This document shows positions 17,152 through 26,973 of a stretch of 64,000 nucleotides of DNA, piece by piece. The stretch spans positions 1-64,000 of the forward strand of contig CAJUNS010000007.1 of NCBI GenBank assembly GCA_910587995.1, in the 5' to 3' direction. Numbering within the stretch: position 1 is the stretch's first letter; each line of letters starts with the position of its first letter. The notes under the pieces are model-generated. The model made no database searches, was not told the DNA's origin, and saw nothing but the letters and a program-made list of their open reading frames with translations. Source of the DNA: an uncultured Oscillospiraceae bacterium. GTDB lineage: Bacteria > Bacillota_A > Clostridia > Oscillospirales > Acutalibacteraceae. Made by a program: the position numbers and the translations under genes.

Positions 17152-17448
17152 TCATTCAGCCCCATCGTAAAAAGCCTCGTTAAAGCGGGTCTCGAAGATA
17201 TTGGCCAAAGCGTCCAAAAGGGCGTCGTCCTCCACCTCTTGAAGCTGTTCCTCGCCGCCTTCGTCCACCACCTCGAAGATGTAGTAGGTCTCCGCTTCGG
17301 CGGAGGCGTCCTCAGGGTCCGGCTGGGTGGGCACCAAAGCCATGAAGTGGCCATCATCGTTTTCCAGCTCGTCAATAATTTCAAATTCATGCTCCTGGCC
17401 CTCGTCGTCGATGAGGGTGATCAGGTCGGCCTCAAAACCGTTATCCAA
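17152..17448 (-). CDS. DUF1292 family protein (YrzB-like)
   Basis: A small acidic protein of 98 residues with the DUF1292 pattern: LITLIDDEGQEHEFEIIDELE, then a YYIFEVVDEGGEEQLQEVEDD segment read in two parts. Its role is unknown. The TTG start preceded by AAAGGAG was preferred. The first in-frame TTG, eight codons earlier, lies too close to the transcription start and has no ribosome-binding site. It is transcribed divergently from the long orphan RNA. Confidence 0.8.
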   Translation of the reverse strand: MDNGFEADLITLIDDEGQEHEFEIIDELENDDGHFMALVPTQPDPEDASAEAETYYIFEVVDEGGEEQLQEVEDDALLDALANIFETRFNEAFYDGAE

Positions 17449-17492
17449 TGTTTTGATCGCTCCTTTCCACAAGGTCGGGCTGTTGTACGTCT

Positions 17493-17521
17493 ATTGTACC
17501 GAAAACCGGGTGGAAAGTCAA
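17493..17521 (-). promoter_or_regulatory. Sigma-A promoter of the DUF1292 gene
   Basis: TTGACT, 17 bases, TACAAT on the minus strand, giving a leader of about 40 bases. Confidence 0.75.
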
Positions 17522-17642
17522 TATCTGATTTGCGTCTATTTTTATTTTTGCCCGAAAAAAGCGAAAAAAGACCGGGAATCCCTAGGAAAAACGGGGCTTG
17601 GAAGATTTGTAGAAAAAATTTCAAAAATTTTCAAAAAACCTA

Positions 17643-17671
17643 TTGACAAACAGAACCGGCCCGTGTATAAT
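17643..17671 (+). promoter_or_regulatory. Perfect consensus promoter of the long orphan RNA
   Basis: TTGACA, exactly 17 bases, TATAAT: a full sigma-A consensus, predicting very high constitutive transcription. Transcription should start near 17678. Confidence 0.9.
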
Positions 17672-17677
17672 ACAGAC

Positions 17678-18412
17678 ATAACAGGAGAGAACAAACAAAA
17701 ATCCTGAGAAGACCATTCGAACAGACAATGCGGGGCCGGAAGTAAGCGGCATTCCAGAACAGCGGGAGAGAAGCCGAAGGCGGACGAGAAACGCCGGAGA
17801 AAAGCAAGACTTTCCAAAAAAACGCTGAACCGGAAAGCCGGGATGAAAACGGTGGGGAGAAGAAAAGGCAAGGCTGGCTGAACAGAACGGCGAAACGCTT
17901 TCGAAACGAAACAGCGCGGTATGCGCGGCGAAATCCTAAGTAATCGAACGCTTAGGCGAGTAGCGGACAAATGAAAAAAGGAAGAAAGCAAAAGCTGTAA
18001 AATGTTTGGCGGAAAACTCGCGAGGTTCGAAAGAATAAGTCGGAAAGGCGGGTGAGTCCAATGGACACCAATGAAACACTTCCAATAGACCGGCGGGCTC
18101 GGACCCGCATCTTCATATAGATGGTACCATCCGTTCTCTAGTTTGCGTCAAAACGAGGCACAACAGAAAGGAAGGTCGCTGATCTGAAGAAATTTCGTAA
18201 CTATTGGATCAAAGTAGGCGCGGATCTGTTGTAGCACCGCTATTTATGTGGCTTATAAAAGCTTGCCCAGGAGGGTTTTGAAAGCGGACTGGCGAGACGG
18301 TAACGATGTGCCGGAAAAGGAAACAAGTCCAATGGGCTATGAATGATTTCAAAGGGACAGTTTAAATTCCATCGTGAATAAGGGCTTCCAGGGAAATTCC
18401 TGGGAGCCTTTT
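17678..18412 (+). ncRNA. Long structured non-coding RNA, about 735 nt, class not recognised
   Basis: No convincing reading frame exists on the transcribed strand between a perfect promoter and a strong terminator. The sequence is purine-rich with many GAAA-type words and local helices. Examples are AATGC/GCATT (17727-17753), CCTAAG/CTTAGG (17935-17956), GTCC/GGAC (18056-18066) and GCGGG/CCCGC (18093-18108). A nested pair also occurs: GCCCA (18265) with TGGGC (18333), enclosing GGACT (18286) with AGTCC (18326). It lacks the recognisable cores of RNase P, tmRNA, SRP RNA and group II intron domain V. Large ornate RNAs such as OLE, ROOL or GOLLD are possible relatives but were not matched. Confidence 0.75.
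18383..18412 (+). terminator. Terminator of the long orphan RNA
   Basis: A 10-bp stem (GGCTTCCAGG against CCTGGGAGCC, one G-U pair) with a 6-base loop is followed by TTTTAATTTT. Confidence 0.9.
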
Positions 18413-18470
18413 AATTTTGCCGCTGAGCGGCGCGCACCAGGCGCTTCCAGATGTTGCCGGTATTCAGGGG

Positions 18471-18499
18471 TTGAAAATAAGCGGGCTTTGCAGTATAAT
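18471..18499 (+). promoter_or_regulatory. Sigma-A promoter of the HD-domain gene
   Basis: TTGAAA, 17 bases, TATAAT, about 75 bases before the gene. Confidence 0.75.
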
Positions 18500-18579
18500 A
18501 TAAACTGATCATTTTTAGAATTTTTGGCCCGCTTCTATGGTGCGGGTCTTGGTGATATTATAAAAACGGAGGCGCTGTT

Positions 18580-19098
18580 ATGTTGAAACGATGGAACCCG
18601 GAGGCTTTTTGGCGCGATTATGAGGAAACGGTTGGCGCGTCCAACTTGGGACGCATGGCCCATTATCCCCAGCACGGCACAACCTGCCGCCTGCTGCACA
18701 GCGTGGCGGTGGCTTACTACAGCTGCCGGGTGGCGGCCCTGCTGGGCGGCGGCTTCCACATGCGGGAGATGACCCGGGGGGCTCTGCTTCACGACTACTT
18801 TTTCTATGACGCCCAGGATGGCGACCCGGCCCACAAGGGCCACTGGTCCCGGCACCCGGAAATCGCCTGGCGCAACGCCGCCAAGGAGCTGCCGTTGACC
18901 GGCCGGGAGGAGGACATTATCCGCACCCACATGTTCCCCTTAACCCTGCGCCCGCCCCGCTACCGGGAGGGCGCGGTGGTCACGCTGGTGGACAAAGGCT
19001 GCTCGGTCTATGAGTTTTTTAAGCGCAAGGACCCCTATCCCCGCCTGGCGGGACGTTTTTCCCGCCTGAGCCGAAGAGGCGTTTCAGCAAAGCCGTGA
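18580..19098 (+). CDS. HD-domain phosphohydrolase family protein
   Basis: A 172-residue cytosolic protein with the HD metal-binding pattern: His40 in RLLHSVAVA, His71-Asp72 in ALLHDYFF, and a later histidine in IIRTHMFP. An aspartate in VTLVDKGCS completes the metal site. Proteins of this type hydrolyse phosphate esters of nucleotides, but the substrate of this short Clostridia family is not established. It is a single gene with its own promoter; the next gene also has one. AGGCG precedes the ATG, a weak ribosome-binding site. Confidence 0.75.
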   Translation: MLKRWNPEAFWRDYEETVGASNLGRMAHYPQHGTTCRLLHSVAVAYYSCRVAALLGGGFHMREMTRGALLHDYFFYDAQDGDPAHKGHWSRHPEIAWRNAAKELPLTGREEDIIRTHMFPLTLRPPRYREGAVVTLVDKGCSVYEFFKRKDPYPRLAGRFSRLSRRGVSAKP

Positions 19099-19109
19099 AA
19101 CTTTTGCTC

Positions 19110-19138
19110 TTGCGCTCCGAGGGATTTTCGGGTATAAT
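19110..19138 (+). promoter_or_regulatory. Sigma-A promoter of the gtrA-like gene
   Basis: TTGCGC, 17 bases, TATAAT, just after the HD-domain gene. Confidence 0.7.
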
Positions 19139-19218
19139 AGGGAATATCGCGGCGGCTTTTCCCGCTGCTGTGAGATCAAGCGTGAAGAAATGTCACGTTG
19201 TTGGGAGGCCCCAATGTT

Positions 19219-19644
19219 ATGGGTTTGATAAAAAAATACTGCGCCAAATACCGGGAGCTAATCCTCTATGTGGTTTTCGGCGTGCTCACCACCCTGGTGA
19301 ACTGGGTCTCCTACTGGCTGCTGGCGGACCTGCTTCATGTGGACTATATGGCCGCGACCTTCATCGCCCAGGTGCTGTCCATCCTCTTTGCCTATGTGAC
19401 CAACCGCCGGTGGGTGTTTGAGAGCAAGGTGCGGGGCGTGAAGGGCGTAGCCCTGGAGATGGCAAAGTTTTTCGGGGCCCGGGGGGCCTCCCTGGTGCTG
19501 GACCTGGCGGCCATGTACTTGGGCGTCACCCTGCTGCGGATTGACGACAAACTGATGAAGCTGATCTCCAACGGGATTATTATTGCCGCGAACTATGTGT
19601 TCAGCAAGCTTTTTGTGTTCAAAAAGCAGGGCCCCCAGCCCTAG
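19219..19644 (+). CDS. GtrA-family membrane protein
   Basis: A 141-residue protein with four membrane helices and the GtrA layout: LILYVVFGVLTTLVNWVSYW in helix 1, AYVTNRRWVF after helix 2, and a final NYVFSKLFVFKK. GtrA proteins are thought to flip lipid-linked sugars used in cell-surface polysaccharide or teichoic-acid decoration. The ATG of MGLIKKYCAKY was selected because GGGAGG lies about 9 bases upstream. It precedes two LytR-CpsA-Psr genes, consistent with cell-wall glycopolymer work. Confidence 0.9.
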   Translation: MGLIKKYCAKYRELILYVVFGVLTTLVNWVSYWLLADLLHVDYMAATFIAQVLSILFAYVTNRRWVFESKVRGVKGVALEMAKFFGARGASLVLDLAAMYLGVTLLRIDDKLMKLISNGIIIAANYVFSKLFVFKKQGPQP

Positions 19645-19797
19645 GACTTGTTTGAAAAATCGTAAACACCGTCTTTTTGCCCTAAAGGGGCGGTTTCTGT
19701 GTTGGAAATCCTCGAACAGTATTTCTTGCGGTTTCCGCCTGGAAACCGCCCCCTTTGGAACAAAAATCCTGGTACTTCCTCTATTTTCAAACAAGCC
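19645..19797. repeat. Large imperfect inverted repeat, family C
   Basis: The 153-bp region between gtrA and the LCP genes folds on itself end to end. ACTTGTTTGAAAA near the left end is matched by TTTTCAAACAAG at the right, and AAAGGGGCGGTTTC by GAAACCGCCCCCTTT further in. The word GTCTTTTTGCCC lies 22 bases after the start of TGTTTGAAAA. An element at 47.1 kb has the identical 12-mer at the identical offset. It looks like a non-coding mobile (MITE-like) element; no flanking duplication is obvious. Confidence 0.75.
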
Positions 19798-19836
19798 CTA
19801 ACCGGCGGGGCAGACTATCTTTTCGGAGGAGTTTTC

Positions 19837-21009
19837 ATGGCGCAAAGGAAAAAAGAACAGGGCTTTGAGGACGTTTCCAGCTATTCGTCCTCCAAAGAAT
19901 ACAAAAGCCGCAAAAAAAACCGCCGGGGCCGGCTGGCGCTGCAATGCGTGGCCGCGGTGGTCTGCGTTTTATTGATTCTTCTGGGCTCCGGGATGATATA
20001 CATATCCACGGATATCATCGCCGAGCTGACCACCACCACCATCACCAAGGACCCGGTTGCCCTGGGCTTCCATGAGGAGGCCGTGGTGGATACCAGCATC
20101 AAAAACATTGCCCTTTTCGGCCTGGACAACCGTTCCAGCGCCTTTTCCGGCCAGTCCGACGTGGTGATGATCTTGACTGTGGACAACCGCCACGGCTCCA
20201 TCAAGATGACCTCCGTCCTGCGGGACAGCCTGGTGCACATTGAGGGCAGCGGCTACGATGAAAACAACAAAATCAACGCCGCCTATGCCTATGGCGGGGC
20301 CGAGCTGGCCGTGCGCACCCTAAACCAGAATTTTGGCCTGCGCATTGAGGACTATGTAACCATCAACTTTGTAAACATGGCCTCCATTGTAGACGCGGTG
20401 GGCGGGGTGGACCTGGAAGTGACTGCCGCCGAGGTGGAGGAGATCAACACCAACCTGCACAACCTGACCTGGGAAGTGGAAGAAAAGAAGGCTCAGGATA
20501 TGGCCAATGGCGTCTATGACGGGCGCAGCTATCCCAATATTGTGGAAAGCGACTATATGTCCGCCACGGATGATGTGGCCACCTATCATTTGAACGGCAA
20601 CCAGGCGGTGTCCTATGGCCGCATCCGCAACATTGGCAGCGACTTTGCCCGGGTGGAGCGCCAGCAAAAGGTGCTCTCCGCGCTGATTGCCCAGGTGAAG
20701 GCCCTTAGCGTGACCAGTTACCCCAATATGATCAAAAAGCTGATGCCCTACTGCGAGACCAATTTGGAGCTGGACGACATTCTGGGCATGGCGCCGATTT
20801 TAACCAAGGATTTTGACATTCAAAGCATCTCCATTCCAGACATTGACTATGAGACGGACCTGCGGGATGTGGCCTATGATTTGGTCTATGACCTTTCGGG
20901 CGCGGCCAAGCGGATGAGCGCTTTTATGTTTGAAGAGGGTTCGCCTTATTGGGAAGAATTCAACGGCGGGGCCCCCTCTGACGGTGGAGAGGCCGGCGGG
21001 GATGAGTAA
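19837..21009 (+). CDS. LytR-CpsA-Psr family cell-wall polymer ligase, paralogue 1
   Basis: A 390-residue type II membrane protein: a polar cytosolic head with the motif FEDVSSYSS, one membrane helix (about 35-57), and an extracellular LCP domain. The domain starts at KNIALFGLDNR and includes SDVVMILTVD, SVLRDSLVHI and the arginine-rich YGRIRNIGSDFARVERQQ segment. LCP enzymes transfer lipid-linked teichoic acids or capsule onto peptidoglycan. The ATG has CGGAGGA 7 bases upstream. A paralogue follows, so this is a tandem duplication. Confidence 0.93.
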   Translation: MAQRKKEQGFEDVSSYSSSKEYKSRKKNRRGRLALQCVAAVVCVLLILLGSGMIYISTDIIAELTTTTITKDPVALGFHEEAVVDTSIKNIALFGLDNRSSAFSGQSDVVMILTVDNRHGSIKMTSVLRDSLVHIEGSGYDENNKINAAYAYGGAELAVRTLNQNFGLRIEDYVTINFVNMASIVDAVGGVDLEVTAAEVEEINTNLHNLTWEVEEKKAQDMANGVYDGRSYPNIVESDYMSATDDVATYHLNGNQAVSYGRIRNIGSDFARVERQQKVLSALIAQVKALSVTSYPNMIKKLMPYCETNLELDDILGMAPILTKDFDIQSISIPDIDYETDLRDVAYDLVYDLSGAAKRMSAFMFEEGSPYWEEFNGGAPSDGGEAGGDE

Positions 21010-21111
21010 GCCGCGGCGCTTCAAGCCCTGCATAGAGCCCCATGCCTTATCATAACGCTACGTAAACCGAGAACGCGGCCAGTGGGAAAACGAAAAAATA
21101 GGGAAAAGCCA

Positions 21112-22329
21112 ATGAGAAAAAATGACACAAGGCCCCCAGCGGGCCGGCGGGCCTCAGGGGGGCGGCACAGCGCCCCGGGAGCCAACCGGACCCGAAAGGA
21201 ACCGCTGCGGGACAATTATTACTATGAAGAGCCCTATGACCAGCCCGGCGTCCGGCAGGAGTTCCAGGACATTTCCAGTTACTCATCGGAGCAGAAGCGC
21301 CGGTCCAGCCAGCGGCGGGCGGAGCGAGCCCCCAAGCCGCCCCGGCGGCGCAGAGGCGTTGGCTGGGCTCTGGGCTGGGTTTTGACTTTGCTGTTGGCTG
21401 TGCTGGCAGGGGTGGGAATCTACATTTTCTCCGGCCTGCAGGTTAAGCCTCTGGAGGGCGGTCTAAGCGTTAACGATTCCGTGCGAACCGCTGGGGTGAA
21501 GAATATCGCTCTTTTCGGCGTGGACGCCCGGGAACGGGAGAATGAGGGCCGGTCCGATGTGATGATGGTGCTTACCGCCGACAGCCGGAACCGCCAGCTC
21601 AAACTGGCCTCGCTGATGCGGGACTCGGAGGTATACATTGAGGGCTATGGCTATGACAAGCTGACCCACGCCTACGCTTACGGCGGGCCTTCTCTGGCGG
21701 TGCGGACCATCAATGAAAATTTTAACTTGGATATTGAAGACTATGTTACCGTGAATTTTTATGAGATGGCGGAGATTGTGGACGCCTTTGGCGGGGTGGA
21801 GCTGGAACTTTCCGGCGAAGAGATGCTGGAGGTGAACCGGAACCTGTGGAACCTCTCTCGGGAAGTGGAGGAAGAGGGCGGCGACTCTGGCATCCGGCAC
21901 GATGATTATTTTACCGCCACAGATGGCACGCATAATATGGTGGATGGAGAATATGTGGGTCAAAAGGTGAAGCTCAACGGCAGGCAGGCTGTGGCCTTTG
22001 CCCGCATTCGGGAGCTGGGCGGCGACGGTGAGCGCACCAGCCGCCAGCACCAGGTGCTGGCTGGGCTTATGGACCAGGTGCGTCCCGGCAATTTTCTGCG
22101 GCTTCCCGCTATGGCCCGAGGGGTGCTCTCCCACAGCGAGACCTCGCTGAACCTGGCTGGCTTGGCCGGGTTGATGCCCTTTGCCCTGGGGGGCTTCCAG
22201 CTGGAGTCTGCCACCTTCCCCGGCGAGGGGGAGGGGGCCTATGGGGCCTACAACGAAGAGGAAAGCTGGGTCCTGCGCTTTGACCAGGACTTGATGGTTC
22301 AGAACTTGCACCAGTTCATTTTCGGCTAA
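21112..22329 (+). CDS. LytR-CpsA-Psr family cell-wall polymer ligase, paralogue 2
   Basis: Same architecture as the preceding gene: a long basic, Arg/Pro-rich cytosolic head with FQDISSYSS, a membrane helix near residues 85-105, and an LCP domain starting KNIALFGVDARE. It includes SDVMMVLTAD, SLMRDSEVYIEGYGYD and FARIRELGGDGERTSRQHQV. An ATG with a weak GGGA ribosome-binding site was preferred over a GTG ten codons earlier that has none; both are possible. Gene order and shared head motif point to a duplication followed by divergence. Confidence 0.9.
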   Translation: MRKNDTRPPAGRRASGGRHSAPGANRTRKEPLRDNYYYEEPYDQPGVRQEFQDISSYSSEQKRRSSQRRAERAPKPPRRRRGVGWALGWVLTLLLAVLAGVGIYIFSGLQVKPLEGGLSVNDSVRTAGVKNIALFGVDARERENEGRSDVMMVLTADSRNRQLKLASLMRDSEVYIEGYGYDKLTHAYAYGGPSLAVRTINENFNLDIEDYVTVNFYEMAEIVDAFGGVELELSGEEMLEVNRNLWNLSREVEEEGGDSGIRHDDYFTATDGTHNMVDGEYVGQKVKLNGRQAVAFARIRELGGDGERTSRQHQVLAGLMDQVRPGNFLRLPAMARGVLSHSETSLNLAGLAGLMPFALGGFQLESATFPGEGEGAYGAYNEEESWVLRFDQDLMVQNLHQFIFG

Positions 22330-22366
22330 TCATGCCCAAAAGGGCATAGAGCAGGAGGAATTCATT

Positions 22367-23299
22367 ATGAGCGAACCGGTATTGGTAATCATGGCGGCAG
22401 GCATGGGCAGCCGCTACGGCGGAGGCGGCTTAAAGCAGGTGGACCCAGTGGGCCCCTGCGGCGAGCGGATCATTGACTTTTCTATGTACGACGCTTGGCG
22501 GGCCGGCTTCCGGCGGGTGGTGTGCGTCATCAAGCGGGGCATGGAGGAGGATTTCCGGCGGGAGATTCTGGCCCCCATGGAGGGCTATTTGCAGGCGGAG
22601 TGCGTCTTCCAGGAGATGGACGATATCCCGGCGGGGGAGAGCATTCCCCAGGGCCGGGAGAAGCCCTGGGGCACAGGCCACGCGGCTTTGGCCGGAGCCA
22701 AGGCCGTAGGCGGCGCGCCTTACGCGGTCATTAACGCGGATGATTTTTATGGCCGGGAGGCCTTTGAAAAGGTGTACCGGTTCCTAAAAAACTCCCAGGA
22801 TGGTGAAAAGCTGGACCTGTGCATGGTGGGATACCAGGTGAAGAACACGGTCTCGGAAAACGGCGCGGTCTCCCGGGGCGTATGCCAGGTGGAGGATGGA
22901 CTGCTCACCCGGGTGGTGGAGCGCACCAAGATATCCAAGCTGGAGGACGGACGCATTGGCTATACCGAGGACGAGGGAGCCAGCTGGACCATTTTGGAGC
23001 CAGAGACTCCGGTGTCTATGCAGCTTTGGGGCTTTACGGCCGGGTTTACGCCGGAGCTGGAACAGGAGTACGCCCGGTTTTTCCGGGAGGACCTGCCCAA
23101 GAATCCGCTGAAGGGGGAGTTTTACCTGCCCTTTGCGGTGAACGCCCTGGTGGAGGCGGGCAAGGCCCAGGTGCGGGTGCTGGAGACCGGCTGCAAGTGG
23201 TATGGCGTTACTTACCGGGTAGACCGGGAGCCAGTGGCCCAGGCTCTGCGGGAGCTGACCCAGGCAGGGGAGTACCCCTCGCCGGTGTGGGGCGGCTGA
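22367..23299 (+). CDS. NTP-transferase-domain sugar nucleotidyltransferase
   Basis: A 310-residue nucleotidyltransferase with the signature MAAGMGSRYGGGGLKQVDPVG read in pieces: the Gly-rich NTP loop (about 9-17) then the LKQ lysine. AVINADDFYG supplies the metal-binding aspartates. It lacks a C-terminal left-handed beta-helix, so it should only couple a sugar phosphate to a nucleotide. The sugar is unknown; a role in surface polysaccharide precursors fits the LCP and GtrA neighbours. AGGAGG lies 8 bases before the ATG. Confidence 0.85.
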   Translation: MSEPVLVIMAAGMGSRYGGGGLKQVDPVGPCGERIIDFSMYDAWRAGFRRVVCVIKRGMEEDFRREILAPMEGYLQAECVFQEMDDIPAGESIPQGREKPWGTGHAALAGAKAVGGAPYAVINADDFYGREAFEKVYRFLKNSQDGEKLDLCMVGYQVKNTVSENGAVSRGVCQVEDGLLTRVVERTKISKLEDGRIGYTEDEGASWTILEPETPVSMQLWGFTAGFTPELEQEYARFFREDLPKNPLKGEFYLPFAVNALVEAGKAQVRVLETGCKWYGVTYRVDREPVAQALRELTQAGEYPSPVWGG

Positions 23300-23325
23300 G
23301 TTAGGCGCATCACGTAAAAACAGAC

Positions 23326-23351
23326 AGGCAGGGGAAGCCCCCTGCCTTTTT
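23326..23351 (+). terminator. Terminator after the nucleotidyltransferase gene
   Basis: AGGCAGGGG pairs with CCCCTGCCT around a 4-base loop, followed by TTTTT. The following 130 bases are AT-rich with no gene. Confidence 0.85.
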
Positions 23352-23480
23352 GCGTTCTGCGGCCAAAAGGCGGTGAAAAGGTATCGGCGGTATTATACAG
23401 AGAATCTGGTCGATTTTTGTGAAAAGAAACAAAGATGCAGGAGTTAGCTTGTAAATCTTAAAATAAATAGCTAAAAACAC

Positions 23481-23508
23481 TTGAATTTTTTTTGGGATAT
23501 GGTATGAT
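23481..23508 (+). promoter_or_regulatory. Sigma-A promoter of the glycogen operon
   Basis: TTGAAT, 16 bases with a T run, TATGAT. The leader of about 75 bases contains a GGCGGC/GCTGCC hairpin of unknown role. Confidence 0.6.
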
Positions 23509-23591
23509 AGTAGTGGTAAATTCTGAAAGGCGGCGTTTCGCGGGAACCGCGGGAGGCTGCCGACAATACCAGGACAAGGAGATCGATAGCC

Positions 23592-25622
23592 ATGAATACG
23601 GAAAAGACCGGCATTGAGTCTACCGCAAAAGCCGGGGCAAAGGCCCCAAGTCCCGGCGAGATTCCCCTGGACCTGTTCCACCGGGGCAAGAACCGCCGGG
23701 TGTATGAGTACTTAGGCTTACACAAGGCGGTTCGAGGCGGCAAGCCCTGCATGGTGGCCCGGGTGTGGGCCCCTCATGCCCGGGCGGTGTCCCTGGTGGG
23801 AAACTTCTGCAACTGGGACAGCGCCAAATATCCTCTGCGCAAGGTGGACGACAGCGTCTGGGAGGGCTACACGGACTTTGTGTTCCAGCCTTTCGAGATG
23901 TATAAGTTTTACGTCAAGACCGCCGATGGGCAGGACAGCTATAAAGCCGACCCTTACGCCCGCCACACCGAGACCCGCCCCGGCACGGCCTCCCGCTGGT
24001 ATGAGCTGGAGGACTATGCCTGGCAGGATAAGGCTTGGCAGGAGAAGAAGGAGAAGCAGCCCCACTATGCCCAGCCGGTGAACATATATGAGGTCCACGG
24101 CGGCTCCTGGCGCAAATATGCCGATGGCAGCGTGTTTTCATACGAGAAGCTGGGCGATGAGCTGATTCCCTATGTAAAAGAGATGGGCTTCACGCACATT
24201 GAGTTTATGCCCCTGACCGAGTACCCTTACGATGGCTCCTGGGGCTATCAGGTAATGGGCTACTTCGCGCCCACCTCCCGCTATGGCCAGCCCAAGGACT
24301 TCATGCGCTTTGTGGACCGCTGCCATCAGGCGGGCATTGGGGTGATTATGGACTGGGTTCCCGCCCACTTCCCCCGGGACGCGGCGGGCTTGGCCAAGTT
24401 TGACGGAACCCCCTGCTATGAGTACGCCGACCCCCGCAAGGGCGAACATAAGGAGTGGGGTACGCTGGTGTTCGACTACAGCAGCCCGGAGGTTGTGAGC
24501 TTTTTGGTATCCAGCGCGGTGTTCTGGCTCAAGGAATACCATGTGGATGGCCTGCGTGTGGACGCGGTGGCCTCTATGCTCTATCTGGACTACAACCGCC
24601 AGGACGGGGAGTGGATTCCCAACAAGGATGGCGGCAAGGAGAACCTGGAGGCCGTGGCCTTTTTGCAGGCCCTAAACGAAGGGGTGTTCGCCGAGGTGCG
24701 GGACCCCATGATGATCGCCGAGGAGTCCACCGCTTGGCCGATGGTTTCTAAGCCCACCTTTATGGGAGGCCTGGGCTTTAACTACAAGTGGAACATGGGC
24801 TGGATGAACGACATGCTCCGCTATATGTCCATGGATCCCCTGTTCCGCAGCGGCAACCACAGCTCTTTGACCTTCTCCTTTTTCTACGCTTTTTCCGAGA
24901 ACTTCATTCTGCCCATCTCCCACGACGAGGTGGTCTATGGCAAGGGCTCGCTGATTAACAAAATGCCCGGCGATGATAAAATGAAGGCGGACCAAATGCG
25001 GGCTTTTGTCAGCTATATGATGGGCCACCCGGGCAAAAAGCTGCAGTTTATGGGCACGGAGTTTGCCCAGAAGAATGAATGGAACTTTGAAAAGGAGCTG
25101 GAATGGGGCCTTTTGCAGTATGAGGAACACCAGCAGGCCCAGCGGTTTTTCAAGGCCGTGAACCACTTTTACCTAAGCCGTCCGGAGCTGTGGGAGATCG
25201 ACTTCTCCTGGGAGGGCTTTGAGTGGATCAGCAACGACGACTACACCCAGAGCGTCATCGCCTTTAGGCGCAAGGCCAAAAACGGCAGCGAGCTGGTGGC
25301 TGTGTGCAATTTCGTGCCGGTAGAGCGGGAAGATTATAAAATCGGCGTACCCTATTGGGGCGCCTGGGCCGAGGTCTTCACCTCTGACGCCAAGGAGTTC
25401 GGCGGCGGCGGCGTAACCAACGGCAAAAACATCCGCACCCTGGACGAGCCCATGCACGGCTGCGAGCAGAGCGTCTCCCTGACCCTGCCCGGCTGCTCGG
25501 TGTTCTTCCTGGAGTGTGTGAAGCGCAGCGAAAAACCCAAGCCCAAGGCAAAGGCCATGCCTGTGCCCAAGAAGGCGGAGGCTCCCGCCGAGCGCCCCGG
25601 CCCGGTCCGGGCGGCGGGCTGA
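23592..25622 (+). CDS. glgB: 1,4-alpha-glucan branching enzyme
   Basis: Forms alpha-1,6 branches in glycogen. The 676-residue GH13 enzyme has an N-terminal CBM48 sandwich (VWAPHARAVSLVGNFCNWD) and a TIM barrel with GLRVDAVASML (nucleophile Asp324), MIAEEST (acid/base Glu377) and ISHDEVVYGKGS (third acid). A C-terminal beta domain follows. The final 35 residues form a Lys/Pro/Ala-rich tail not typical of the enzyme core. It is first in a glgB-glgC-glgD-glgA operon; AAGGAG precedes the ATG. Confidence 0.97.
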   Translation: MNTEKTGIESTAKAGAKAPSPGEIPLDLFHRGKNRRVYEYLGLHKAVRGGKPCMVARVWAPHARAVSLVGNFCNWDSAKYPLRKVDDSVWEGYTDFVFQPFEMYKFYVKTADGQDSYKADPYARHTETRPGTASRWYELEDYAWQDKAWQEKKEKQPHYAQPVNIYEVHGGSWRKYADGSVFSYEKLGDELIPYVKEMGFTHIEFMPLTEYPYDGSWGYQVMGYFAPTSRYGQPKDFMRFVDRCHQAGIGVIMDWVPAHFPRDAAGLAKFDGTPCYEYADPRKGEHKEWGTLVFDYSSPEVVSFLVSSAVFWLKEYHVDGLRVDAVASMLYLDYNRQDGEWIPNKDGGKENLEAVAFLQALNEGVFAEVRDPMMIAEESTAWPMVSKPTFMGGLGFNYKWNMGWMNDMLRYMSMDPLFRSGNHSSLTFSFFYAFSENFILPISHDEVVYGKGSLINKMPGDDKMKADQMRAFVSYMMGHPGKKLQFMGTEFAQKNEWNFEKELEWGLLQYEEHQQAQRFFKAVNHFYLSRPELWEIDFSWEGFEWISNDDYTQSVIAFRRKAKNGSELVAVCNFVPVEREDYKIGVPYWGAWAEVFTSDAKEFGGGGVTNGKNIRTLDEPMHGCEQSVSLTLPGCSVFFLECVKRSEKPKPKAKAMPVPKKAEAPAERPGPVRAAG

Positions 25623-25718
25623 GGCCAGCGCAGTACTTGCGCCCGCCGGGTTTCACAGCGGCCAGCTCCGGCGGACGCATTGCGATAGATAAATTGAAAT
25701 ATATTAGGAGGACGAAAC

Positions 25719-26930
<1,212 letters not shown>

Positions 26931-26973
26931 TGAAAACCTTACAATTTTCACAAACGAAAGGGAGATGGTCCAT

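Noticed and set aside
17678..18412. RNase P RNA, tmRNA, SRP RNA or group II intron in the long RNA
   Set aside because: The GAGGAAAGUCC region of RNase P, the tag reading frame and CCA end of tmRNA, the SRP GGAAGGAAGCA loop and the intron domain V were each looked for and not seen.
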